DNA of 64,000 bases from Egicoccus sp. AB-alg6-2 (GTDB taxonomy: Bacteria; Actinomycetota; Nitriliruptoria; Nitriliruptorales; Nitriliruptoraceae). The notes beneath the pieces were generated by a model. The model was not told where the DNA came from and ran no database searches. It saw only the letters and a program-made list of their open reading frames with translations. Where the stretch lies: assembly GCF_041821025.1 (NCBI RefSeq), contig NZ_JBGUAY010000001.1, positions 310,001 through 374,000 on the forward strand, in the 5' to 3' direction. This document shows positions 1-9,037 of the stretch, in pieces. Within the stretch, counting starts at the first letter, position 1; the number at the start of each line of letters is the position of its first letter. The position numbers and the translations under genes were made by a program.

Positions 1-1080
1 CAGGCCTCGCCCGTCCCCGTTGCCGTGCTCGTCGGTCCGCTCGGCGAGGCCGCCGACGCCGGTGGCGCCGCGGCGCTGCTCTGGTTGGCCGCGGACGTGC
101 GCGCCGCCTCGGCCGATGCGCTGGTCGGTCCGCTGGACCCGATCACCTTCGACGAACGCGGGGACACCCCGACGTCGGAGGACCTCGAGGCACTGCTCGC
201 CGCCGCGGGTGGCGACGCCGACCTGCTCGACCGGTTGCGCACCGAGGGGCTGGATCCCGGCGCACTGGCCCAGGCCGGTGTCCTCGACATCGAGGCACAG
301 GGACTCGAGCCGCTGCTGGTCGAACTCGACGGGGTCACCCTCGACGCGGGTGACGGCGCCGAGCAGACGCTCCGCATCCGCGGCGACGAGATCGAGGTCC
401 GGTTCCACAGCCTCGGCCTCGTGCGACGGCTCCTGCACGCCGCCACGACGGCGCCGTTCATCTACCTGCTGCTCACCATCGGCCTCGGCATGCTGCTGTT
501 CGAGGTCTTCCAGCCCGGGTTCGGGGTCGCCGGCATGGCCGGGATCGTCACGATCGGCATCAGCGCGTTCGGACTGAGCGTGCTCCCCGTGGTGTGGTGG
601 GCGGTGGCCCTGGTCGTGCTCGGGCTCCTGCTGTACGCCGTCGACACCGCCATCGCCGGTTTCGGACCGATCACCCTCGCCGCGACCGTCGCGTTCGTGG
701 TCGGTTCGCTCAACTTCTACGCCGCCGATGCCCTGCAGTTGCCGGTGTGGCTGGTCGTGTCGACGGCCCTGCTCGCGCTGGTGTTCTTCGTGTTCGTGAT
801 GACCAGCGTGCTGCGCGCCCAAGCGGGGCCCGAAGGTGTCTCCGTCGACGACCTCGTCGGCCGTCCCGGCATCGTCCGCTCGGTGCTCAACCCCGAGGGG
901 CACGTCTACATCGACGGCGCGCTGTGGCGGGCCCGCTGGACGGGCGAGACCAAGCGGGCCAAGGTCGGCACGCCGGTGCGCGTCCACGCCGTCGAGGGCG
1001 CGGTCGTGCTGGTCGAGCCGTTCACCCCCGCCGCCGGCGAGACGCCCGCCGTCCACGGCGCGGAGTCCGACGGGAGCTGA
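1..1080 (+). CDS. NfeD-like membrane protein, 3' part only
   Basis: The reading frame is open from the first base, so the N-terminus lies outside the window. The visible part begins with the tail of a Clp/crotonase-like fold (codons ~1-55, with a GPLGEAADAGGAAALLWLAA stretch). It continues through a linker to about four hydrophobic segments between bases ~450 and ~800, and ends in a soluble OB-fold-like domain (VGRPGIVRSVLNPEGHVYIDG). This order of protease-like part, membrane core and C-terminal OB fold is that of long NfeD proteins, which work with SPFH/stomatin proteins in membrane quality control. No catalytic serine is obvious where the family has one, so the protease part may be degenerate; the missing N-terminus prevents a firm statement. 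Confidence 0.75.
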   Translation, partial: QASPVPVAVLVGPLGEAADAGGAAALLWLAADVRAASADALVGPLDPITFDERGDTPTSEDLEALLAAAGGDADLLDRLRTEGLDPGALAQAGVLDIEAQGLEPLLVELDGVTLDAGDGAEQTLRIRGDEIEVRFHSLGLVRRLLHAATTAPFIYLLLTIGLGMLLFEVFQPGFGVAGMAGIVTIGISAFGLSVLPVVWWAVALVVLGLLLYAVDTAIAGFGPITLAATVAFVVGSLNFYAADALQLPVWLVVSTALLALVFFVFVMTSVLRAQAGPEGVSVDDLVGRPGIVRSVLNPEGHVYIDGALWRARWTGETKRAKVGTPVRVHAVEGAVVLVEPFTPAAGETPAVHGAESDGS

Positions 1081-1162
1081 GGAGCGTCGGCGCCGCTCCG
1101 CCCCGGTGCGCGCTGGACGCCGTGTGCGCCAACCAGGTCTAGTCAGACCGGACGGGCCGCCC

Positions 1163-1168
1163 TAGCCT
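1163..1168 (+). promoter_or_regulatory. predicted -10 element of whiB
   Basis: TAGCCT fits the actinobacterial TANNNT -10 consensus. It lies 8 nt before the ATG at 1177, which would make the transcript leaderless or nearly so. The same arrangement precedes several other genes in this window. Confidence 0.4.
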
Positions 1169-1176
1169 GCGCTGGA

Positions 1177-1500
1177 ATGGAACGACAGCAAGGGGGAGAC
1201 TTGCAGCTCGTGGGCGCGACGACGATCTACGTCTCGAAGGAGTGGGAGGAGCGGGCCAGCTGCCGCTCCGAGGACCCGGCGTTGTTCTTCGGCCCGGCCG
1301 GCTTCGAGAGCAAGCACGACCGGTTGCAGCGCGAGAGCGCGGCCAAGGCGGTGTGCTCGGTATGCCCGGCCATGGCCGCCTGCCGGGAGTACGCGGTGGT
1401 GACCGGCGAGGCGTACGGGGTCTGGGGCGGCCTCGGCGAGACCGACCGGCGGGCGCTGATCGCCTCCCGTGGACCGCGGCCGGCCGCACACGCGGTCTGA
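1177..1500 (+). CDS. WhiB-family iron-sulfur transcription factor
   Basis: WhiB-like proteins are small actinobacterial regulators that carry a [4Fe-4S] cluster and act with the principal sigma factor. The four cluster cysteines are visible at C29, C60, C63 and C69 (C-x30-C-x2-C-x5-C). They are followed by the family turn GVWGGL near residue 81, and DPALFF follows the first cysteine as usual. At 107 residues it is a typical short member. The start is uncertain: ATG 1177 suits a leaderless transcript, but AGGGGGAG just before TTG 1201 could drive a start eight codons later. It is monocistronic and followed by a separate small-gene unit. The Wbl subclass cannot be assigned by eye. Confidence 0.92.
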   Translation: MERQQGGDLQLVGATTIYVSKEWEERASCRSEDPALFFGPAGFESKHDRLQRESAAKAVCSVCPAMAACREYAVVTGEAYGVWGGLGETDRRALIASRGPRPAAHAV

Positions 1501-1603
1501 CGCACGCCGGTCGACCGACGACGGTACGTCGGGTGTTGCCCGTATGCCTCCGGCTGCGGTAGGAAGCAGCCGACACCGCCGCACCGACGCGAAAAGAGGC
1601 GCC

Positions 1604-1741
1604 GTGACCCGCTGGGAGTACGCCACCGCTCCGCTCATCAGCCACGCCCTGCAGCAGATCCTCAACCAGTGGGGCGACGAGGGCTGGGAGCTGGTCGCCG
1701 TCGCCGAGAACGTGGCGTACTTCAAGCGCCCCAAGGAGTGA
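1604..1741 (+). CDS. DUF4177-like small protein
   Basis: A 45-residue protein from GTG 1604, with GAGG five bases upstream. It reads VTRWEYATAPL... then LNQWGDEGWELVAVAEN and ends near YFKRPKE. The aromatic WEY opening and the GDEGWELV turn are the hallmarks of DUF4177-type proteins, which often sit directly before a RidA gene in actinobacteria. It ends two bases before the next start codon, and its last codons carry that gene's Shine-Dalgarno AAGGAG. No function is established for the family. A longer in-frame reading from 1469 is possible, but its upstream part looks non-coding. Confidence 0.75.
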   Translation: MTRWEYATAPLISHALQQILNQWGDEGWELVAVAENVAYFKRPKE

Positions 1742-1743
1742 CC

Positions 1744-2211
1744 ATGGGTGCCCAGCAACGTCTCGAGGAACTCGGGCTCGAACTGCCGTTCGCGCCGGCA
1801 CCGGCGGCTGCCTACCAGCCGTGGGCGCAGCTGCCCGATACGGCCGGCGGCCTGGTCTTCACCGCCGGACAGCTTCCCGTCGTCGACGGCACGCTGCCGC
1901 GCACCGGCAAGCTCGGCGCCGACCTCGACACCGAGGAGGGCGCCGCCCTCGCCCGCACGGCCGCGCTCAACGTGCTCGCCGTCGCGGCTGCGGCGTTCGG
2001 CGACCTCGACCGGGTCCGCGTGGTCAAGGTCACCGTGTTCGTGGCCTCGTCGCCGGACTTCACCGAGCAGCACCTGGTCGCAAACGGTGCCTCGCAGCTG
2101 CTCGCCGACGTCCTCGGAAACGCCGGGGTGCATGCCCGTTCGGCAGTAGGCGTTCCCGTGCTGCCGATGGACAGCCCCGTAGAAGTGGAGGCCATCCTCA
2201 CGGCGCGGTGA
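1744..2211 (+). CDS. RidA/YjgF-family deaminase
   Basis: A 155-residue member of the RidA (YjgF/YER057c/UK114) superfamily, whose founding members hydrolyse reactive enamine/imine intermediates released by PLP enzymes such as threonine dehydratase. Visible features are GGLVFTAGQLP near residue 38, the central VVKVTVFVAS strand, and the C-terminal ARSAVGVPVLPMDSPVEVEA block with the family arginine and glutamate. ATG 1744 has AAGGAG six bases upstream. It is slightly longer than classical RidA (~128 residues) because of an N-terminal extension, so it may belong to a Rid1-7 subfamily with a different substrate. A threonine dehydratase gene is in this window but 55 kb away. Confidence 0.88.
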   Translation: MGAQQRLEELGLELPFAPAPAAAYQPWAQLPDTAGGLVFTAGQLPVVDGTLPRTGKLGADLDTEEGAALARTAALNVLAVAAAAFGDLDRVRVVKVTVFVASSPDFTEQHLVANGASQLLADVLGNAGVHARSAVGVPVLPMDSPVEVEAILTAR

Positions 2212-2256
2212 CCCCGGCACAGGGCGTACCCCGCCCCCCGAGCACGAGGTCGACGC

Positions 2257-2673
2257 ATGCCCCAGCAGCCGGATCCCGCCCATCAGCGCCCCGACGGCGT
2301 CGACGACGCCACCGTCGCGGCGACGGGAAAGATCGGCGAAGCGTTCGAGTGGGTGGTCCGCGCCCGGGGAACCCTCTACACCTTCCATCAGCAGATGGGT
2401 CGCGCCGACCTCCTGCTCGGCGAGGGAATCGAACTGCTGCGTGATGCCGGCCACGTCGAACTCGCCGACACCCTGTCGCGGGAGTGGTTGGGGCGAAACG
2501 CGATCGAGGACCGGTGGACGTTCGAGATCGTCGAGGACTTCGACCGCACCTACTTCGACGCCGCCACCGCCGGTGAACGCCGCGTCCGCGACGAACTGGT
2601 CGGTGGACGCCACCACGTGCACGAGGCCGAGATGAAGGCGGACCGTCGTCAGGACGGACCCGAGGGAGACTGA
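2257..2673 (+). CDS. conserved hypothetical protein, about 138 aa
   Basis: An acidic, soluble protein without signal peptide or membrane segment. The central part (GEAFEWVVRARGTLYTFHQQM, then LLLGEGIELLRDAGHVELAD) looks like a helical bundle. It ends in a histidine-containing, charged tail (GGRHHVHEAEMKADRR). The sequence resembles uncharacterised actinobacterial proteins, but I cannot name a family. ATG 2257 has GAGG nine bases upstream. The last 25 bases overlap the 3' end of selB on the opposite strand, so the two transcripts are complementary there. Confidence 0.7.
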   Translation: MPQQPDPAHQRPDGVDDATVAATGKIGEAFEWVVRARGTLYTFHQQMGRADLLLGEGIELLRDAGHVELADTLSREWLGRNAIEDRWTFEIVEDFDRTYFDAATAGERRVRDELVGGRHHVHEAEMKADRRQDGPEGD

Positions 2674-4550
2674 GCCGCGAGCGCACGGCCGCGGTCGGTG
2701 AGCTGTCGCAGACGACCGTCGAACCGGGTCAGCCCCGCTGCATCGAGGTGTTCGAGCAGGGGGATGGCGAAGCGGCGCGTGGTGCCCCACGCCTGCTTCG
2801 CCTGCGCGGCGGTGAAGGGGCCGGAGGCGGCCTCCAGTCCAGCCAGCTTCACCACCGCCAGGCCGATCGTCGGACGCGCGAACGCCAGGCCGCCGGTGCG
2901 CACGATCGTGCCCCGGTTGACGAGGGCGGTCAGCAGCCGGTGGTCCACCTGGTGCCGCTGCGCGAGCACCTCCAGCGGCTCCGGGGCGAACGGCGCGCCC
3001 GCGAGGTCCCGCAGCAGCGCCTCCGCACGACCCGACACCGCGTCGGCGGCTGCTTCCGCGTGCGCGCGAAGCGCCAGCCCGCCACCGGTCCGCACCAACT
3101 GCCCGTTGCCGACGAGGCGGTCGAGGACGGCCTCCGCGAGCGGGCGTGGTGCTCCAGCCCCGGCCAGGGCCGCAACGGCGGCGCCACGGTCGACGGCTGC
3201 GGTGCCCAGTCGCGACGTGAGGGCCTGCTCCCAGGCCGCCCAGCGCGGTTCGAGCACGACGTGGTCCCCGACCTCGACGACCGTGTCCGGCAGCGGTGTC
3301 CCTGCCGGGAGTCCGGCCGCCGCGCGGAGCCGCACCGCGTCGCACCAGCCGCCCTCGGTGAGCCTGAGCAGCGCCGTCACGCGCTCCGCGGGTGCGGCCA
3401 GCGCCGCGACGCGCACGGCGTCCCCATGGCGCCGGCGCGCCTCGCCGCCCCGAGGTCGGCTTTCGGCGATCGGATCGGCGACGATGCCGCCGGCGACGGT
3501 CGCACGCCGGCCGGCTTCGCGCAGCACGACCCGGTCACCACCGACGAGCGGCAGGGGCGAGGACAGCCGCACCCGCACGGCGCCGCTCCCGGGACCGTCG
3601 ATGGCGCCGGTCCACGGCGCCACCCGGCAGCCGACCGCCGCCGTTCCGGCGTGCAGCGTCCAGGCACCCGCGCGGTCCAGTCGCTGCCCGTCCAGGACAC
3701 GCAACCACAGGTCCGCCTGCGACGTCGACCGCCACGGACCGGAGGCGGCGACCACGTCGCCACGCCCCACGCCGTCCCGGTCGACCCCGACCAGATCCAG
3801 GGCCACCCGCATGGCCGGGAACGCGTCCTCGATCGGCCGGCCCAGGGATTCGAGGCGACGGACGCGTCCGCGCGCGCCGCCGGGGAGCACTTCGACGGAC
3901 GCGCCGACCGCGAGCCGGCCGCCGGTCAGCGTCCCGGTCACCACCGTCCCGACCCCCGGCGGCGAGAAGGCGCGGTCGACCCACAACCGCGGTCGGCCGA
4001 CGTCGGCGAGGGGCTCGGAGGAACTCGCCCACGCCGCCAGCACCTGCCGCAGTTCGTCGAGGCCCCGGCCGGTCACCGCATCGGTGTGTACCAGCGGCGC
4101 CTCGGCCAGCGACGTCCCGGCCAGTCGCGCGACGACCTCGTCCGCGACCTCCTCGGTCCGGTCGTGCCCGGCGAGGTCACACTTGGTGAGGGCCACCGCG
4201 ACCGCCCCGACGCCCAGCAGGTCCAGCACGTCGCGGTGCTCCGACGACTGCGCCGACCAGCCGTCGTCCGCGGCGACGACGAACAGCACGGCGGGCACGG
4301 CCGCCGCGCCCGCCAGCATCGTCCGCACCAACCGCTCGTGCCCCGGGACGTCGACGAACGCCACGGTCGCGTCGTCGAGGTCCGTCCAGGCGAAGCCCAA
4401 CTCGATCGTCAGGCCGCGTCGGCGTTCCTCCTCGAGGCGATCGGGCTCCATCCCCGTCAGAGCACGCACCAGCGTCGACTTGCCGTGGTCGACGTGACCG
4501 GCCGTCGCCACCGTCCGGTGCACCTCACCACCCCCGACGAACGAGGTCAT
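2649..4550 (-). CDS. selB: selenocysteine-specific elongation factor SelB
   Basis: SelB is the dedicated GTPase that carries selenocysteinyl-tRNA to the ribosome at UGA codons marked by a SECIS element. The N-terminal G domain is complete: GHVDHGKST, the DVPGHE motif and TKCD, followed by translation-factor beta-barrel domains. The C-terminal third is the winged-helix part that binds SECIS RNA (ending ...LLEHLDAAGLTRFDGRLRQL). Up to 633 residues is normal. ATG 4550 lies in a 28-bp tandem repeat and overlaps the stop of a 19-codon micro-ORF (ATGA). GTG 4523, preceded by GGGGG, would begin closer to the family consensus and may be the main start. selA is directly upstream; selD and tRNA-Sec are not in the window. 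Confidence 0.95.
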   Translation of the reverse strand: MTSFVGGGEVHRTVATAGHVDHGKSTLVRALTGMEPDRLEEERRRGLTIELGFAWTDLDDATVAFVDVPGHERLVRTMLAGAAAVPAVLFVVAADDGWSAQSSEHRDVLDLLGVGAVAVALTKCDLAGHDRTEEVADEVVARLAGTSLAEAPLVHTDAVTGRGLDELRQVLAAWASSSEPLADVGRPRLWVDRAFSPPGVGTVVTGTLTGGRLAVGASVEVLPGGARGRVRRLESLGRPIEDAFPAMRVALDLVGVDRDGVGRGDVVAASGPWRSTSQADLWLRVLDGQRLDRAGAWTLHAGTAAVGCRVAPWTGAIDGPGSGAVRVRLSSPLPLVGGDRVVLREAGRRATVAGGIVADPIAESRPRGGEARRRHGDAVRVAALAAPAERVTALLRLTEGGWCDAVRLRAAAGLPAGTPLPDTVVEVGDHVVLEPRWAAWEQALTSRLGTAAVDRGAAVAALAGAGAPRPLAEAVLDRLVGNGQLVRTGGGLALRAHAEAAADAVSGRAEALLRDLAGAPFAPEPLEVLAQRHQVDHRLLTALVNRGTIVRTGGLAFARPTIGLAVVKLAGLEAASGPFTAAQAKQAWGTTRRFAIPLLEHLDAAGLTRFDGRLRQLTDRGRALAAQSPSGPS

Positions 4551-4602
4551 CCATCGCGCGACCCGAGCACGAGGTCATCCATCGCGCGACCCGAGCACGA
4601 GG

Positions 4603-4632
<30 letters not shown>
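4543..4632. repeat. 28-bp tandem repeat, about 3.2 copies, at the selA-selB junction
   Basis: Three perfect 28-bp units occupy 4543-4570, 4571-4598 and 4599-4626, and a partial fourth continues into selA. Each unit contains the minus-strand junction ATGGATGA, where a stop and a start overlap. A single unit would give the usual 4-base ATGA overlap of selA and selB, so the extra copies look like a recent local duplication. 28 is not a multiple of three, which shifts the frame at each unit. Confidence 0.95.
4547..4606 (-). CDS. 19-codon micro-ORF between selA and selB
   Basis: The tandem repeat creates a short frame that starts with an ATG overlapping the selA stop (ATGA at 4606-4603). It encodes MTSCSGRAMDDLVLGSRDG and ends with a TGA overlapping the selB ATG (ATGA at 4550-4547). 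Two added 28-bp units give 56 bases, one short of 19 codons, so the chain of overlaps is kept exactly. It has no resemblance to a functional protein; a role as a coupling leader for selB is an inference. Confidence 0.5.
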
Positions 4633-5973
<1,341 letters not shown>

Positions 5974-6085
5974 CCCCACTCCTCGTCGGGTCGCGCTGGC
6001 GCGCCGTGCAAGCGCACAGCCAACCACACCGACCGGTCGGCGCCCGCCCTGCTGCCCGCCGGGCGGCTCGTCCTCGTGTCGGGTG

Positions 6086-9037
6086 TCAGCCATCCTCGTC
6101 GCGGGCACGGCGACGGGCGTCCAGCAAGCGCGACGCACCGCCCTCGCGTGGCGGAGGCGGTGGTCCCACCGGATCCGGGTCGACCCGCGGTGTCACGACC
6201 TCCCCGGCCGGCGGTCGCCCGCGCGGCGGGGACGCGGGTTCCGGGGATCGACCCTGGTCCGTGTCCGCCGTCGGTCGGGCCACGGCCGACGTCACGGGTA
6301 CGGCCGTCTCGGCCGCCTCGGCCCGCTTGGCGCGCCGAGCGTCGGCCAGTGCGGTCACCCCGGTGGGCGCAGCCTGCGGTGGCCGCGGCGTGCGCGAGAA
6401 CAGGCGCCGCAGGTCCCCCCGCTCGAGCCGCAGACGGCGCAGCCCGACGTCCACCGGCAGGGTCAGCAGCGCGAGCAGGAGCAGCCAGCCGGTCAGGTCA
6501 CGGGGCGTACTTCCCGGGGTCGTGCCCTCGCGCGCGAAGATCGTCGCCGGGTCGGGGTCGTAGCGTCCGAGGTCGCCGACGAGGGCGGCCGTCGCCTGCG
6601 CGCTCCCGGTACTGGCGGCGTACTCGGCGGGGTAGGAGCGCACCGCCGTGACGGTCCTGCGTGCCGTCTCGGTGCCGGCGCGCTCCACCAGGAACGTCAC
6701 CGCGTGCACGCCGTCCCCGCCGGCCGGGATCGTCGCCCCGAACGCGTCCAGGGCCGTTCGCGCCAGCGGCACCTCACGGCGGGTCCCGTCCGGATCGACG
6801 ACGACGGCGGTGACGGCGACGTCGCCGGGAAACGGTTCGCCGCTGCCGAGCCGCAGTTCGAGTCCGTCGCTCGTCACGTCGGCCTCGGCGGCGACGTCGC
6901 CGGCCTCGCCCCCGGGGAGGGTCGAGCGCACCAGCGCCCCCCACAGGTCCCGGGCCCCGTCCCAGCCGCTCCACGGTGCGGACCAACGCGGCGTCGCGTC
7001 CGAGGTCCAGGCCGCCACGGTGCCGAGCCCCGCCTGCCAGGTGGCCAGCAGCGGGTCGCGTTCGTCGCCGATCCGCAGCAGGGTGCGTGCGTTCGGCTTC
7101 GAGGTGGTGGCGACGTAGCCGAGCAGCGGTGGGGACTCGGTCAGCGTGGCGGTCACCGCGTCCACTGCCGTCACGATCGGGGTGAAGCGGCCCTCCTCGA
7201 TGAGCGGCCGTGACACCAACTGCACCTCGCTGGCCAGCACCGACGGGATGGAGGCGAGGTCGCGACCGGGGTAGAAACGTCCACCGCCGGCCTCGGCCAT
7301 GCGCTCGAGCACCTCGCCGGTCCCCTCGCCGGTTCCCACCACCGACAGCGTGATCCCGGCCTCGGCGGCCTCGGCGGCGACCTCCTCGAGGCCCATCTCG
7401 TTGGTGAACCCGTCGGTGAACAGCACGATGTGGCGCAGCCGGGCATCGGCGTCCTTGAGGCCGGCGATCGCCTCCTCGAGTGCGGCGCCGATCGAGGTGT
7501 CGCCGTCGGGATACAGGCTTCCCAGGGCGTCCTCGACGATGGCGGCCGACGGCAACTGCTGCAGCGGCAACACCCACTCGGCCTCGGTGTGGAAGGCGAG
7601 CACCCCCACCGTGTCCTGCGCGTCGAGGTTCTCGATCGCCCGCGCCACCGCCTCGCGCGAGATGTCGGTCTTGTTGGGGCCGGCCTCGGTCGCCGACGGG
7701 CCGCCGCCGAACCCGTCGGGGCGACAGTGGCAGGCACCCATCGAGCCGGAGACGTCGACCACCAGCGCCTGGGCCACCGACGGCCGGCGCTGCGGGTCCT
7801 GGATCCGTGCGAAGACCGGCAGCAGTTCCTCGAGGCGGGTGCCGTCGTAGCCACCGACGCCGTAGGACTGCTCGCCGCCGACGACCGTGAGGCCGCGGCC
7901 GGCGTCGCGCACGTACGCGTCGAGAGCGACGGCGCCGGCCTCGCCGACCTGGTCGGCGTGGACGTCGACGAGCACGGTCGCGTCGTGGCCGAGCAGGCGG
8001 TCCAGCGGCGGGAAACCGGCGCCGATCGCATGCCGGGTGACCGGCAGACCGCCCGCCTCGAGCAGTCGCACCAACTCGTCGGCCTCGCCGGCGCCGTCGG
8101 AACCGTCGACGACCAGGACGCTGGCCGGACCCTCGATCTGGACGCCCGCGACGCCGAGGTCGTTGCGGGACTCGACGCTGGCGGCCGACTCCAGCCGGGC
8201 CTCGTAGCGGATCGCACCTCCCGCCTCGGAGGTCTCGTCCCCGGAGGCGGCGACCCGGGGCACGCGAACCTCGCTGCGTCCCGGCGGCAACTGGCGCGCC
8301 TCCCGGTGGATCTCCTCACCGTCCGCGGTGACGACGACCGTGGCGCCGGCGGGTGCCTTGCCGGTGTTGGTGACCACGACGGTCACGTCGTACGCGTCCC
8401 CGATGCGGACGCGCGAGGGAACGCGGACCCCCTCGACGAGGACGTCGGCGGAACCCCCGTCCCCGCCCAGCGGGACGATGTCGACCGGGATCCCCGACTC
8501 CTCGAGTTCGCGGATCGCCTGGGCCGCGTCACCGCGGGTCGCGAAGCCGTCGGTCAGCAGCACCACCCGCCGGCGTTGCTGCGATCCCGCGACGCCCTGG
8601 GCCAGACGCAGGCCGCGGGCGAGGTCGGTCTCGGTCCCGTCGACCCGCACCGTGAGGGGGCCGCCCGGCGCCTGTTCACGCAACCCGTGCTCGACCTGGG
8701 CGTCACGCCCGACCGCCGCCACGGCGAGCCGATCCCCGCGGGCCTGGCCCGCGACCGCCGCGTCGATCCAGGCGTGCGCCTCCTCGCGGGCCGCCGTCGT
8801 GGAATCGGAGGCATCCACCACCACCACCACGTCCATGCCGCGACCGGCCGCGTCCCAGCGTGGTTCCGTCAGGGCGAGGACCAGCAGGCCCACCGCGAGA
8901 CCGCGCAGTGCCGTGGCACGGCGCAGCGCCCGGTCGCGTGTGCCGGCGCGCCGCCATCCCAGCCACAACACCGCCGGGACGACGGCCAGGGCCGCCAGCC
9001 AGGCGGGCGCGTCGAGGTGCAGCGGCCACCAGCTCAC
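6086..9037 (-). CDS. large membrane protein with two vWA domains and a glutamine-amidotransferase-like domain
   Basis: A protein of about 983 residues starting at GTG 9037, which overlaps the upstream stop by GTGA. Two N-terminal membrane helices (LAALAVVPAVLWLGW and GLAVGLLVLALTE) precede a first von Willebrand A domain with MIDAS motif DASDS near residue 75. A class-I-amidotransferase-like region follows (YGVGGYDGTRLEELLPV). A second vWA domain has DVSGSMG near residue 427, then an immunoglobulin-like part and a membrane helix near residue 845. The C-terminal tail is charged and Pro/Arg-rich. Proteins of this build accompany MoxR ATPases and DUF58 proteins in actinobacteria and planctomycetes. 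It is probably the extracytoplasmic metal-binding adhesion or assembly component of the operon. An insert after the second MIDAS (GACHCRPDGFGGGPS) is unusual. Confidence 0.85.
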   Translation of the reverse strand: MSWWPLHLDAPAWLAALAVVPAVLWLGWRRAGTRDRALRRATALRGLAVGLLVLALTEPRWDAAGRGMDVVVVVDASDSTTAAREEAHAWIDAAVAGQARGDRLAVAAVGRDAQVEHGLREQAPGGPLTVRVDGTETDLARGLRLAQGVAGSQQRRRVVLLTDGFATRGDAAQAIRELEESGIPVDIVPLGGDGGSADVLVEGVRVPSRVRIGDAYDVTVVVTNTGKAPAGATVVVTADGEEIHREARQLPPGRSEVRVPRVAASGDETSEAGGAIRYEARLESAASVESRNDLGVAGVQIEGPASVLVVDGSDGAGEADELVRLLEAGGLPVTRHAIGAGFPPLDRLLGHDATVLVDVHADQVGEAGAVALDAYVRDAGRGLTVVGGEQSYGVGGYDGTRLEELLPVFARIQDPQRRPSVAQALVVDVSGSMGACHCRPDGFGGGPSATEAGPNKTDISREAVARAIENLDAQDTVGVLAFHTEAEWVLPLQQLPSAAIVEDALGSLYPDGDTSIGAALEEAIAGLKDADARLRHIVLFTDGFTNEMGLEEVAAEAAEAGITLSVVGTGEGTGEVLERMAEAGGGRFYPGRDLASIPSVLASEVQLVSRPLIEEGRFTPIVTAVDAVTATLTESPPLLGYVATTSKPNARTLLRIGDERDPLLATWQAGLGTVAAWTSDATPRWSAPWSGWDGARDLWGALVRSTLPGGEAGDVAAEADVTSDGLELRLGSGEPFPGDVAVTAVVVDPDGTRREVPLARTALDAFGATIPAGGDGVHAVTFLVERAGTETARRTVTAVRSYPAEYAASTGSAQATAALVGDLGRYDPDPATIFAREGTTPGSTPRDLTGWLLLLALLTLPVDVGLRRLRLERGDLRRLFSRTPRPPQAAPTGVTALADARRAKRAEAAETAVPVTSAVARPTADTDQGRSPEPASPPRGRPPAGEVVTPRVDPDPVGPPPPPREGGASRLLDARRRARDEDG

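Noticed and set aside
5974-6085. tRNA-Sec gene upstream of selA
   Set aside because: No T-loop GGTTCGA-type sequence, no UCA anticodon arm and no CCA-ended acceptor could be found there or near other GGTTCGA occurrences, which lie in coding sequence.
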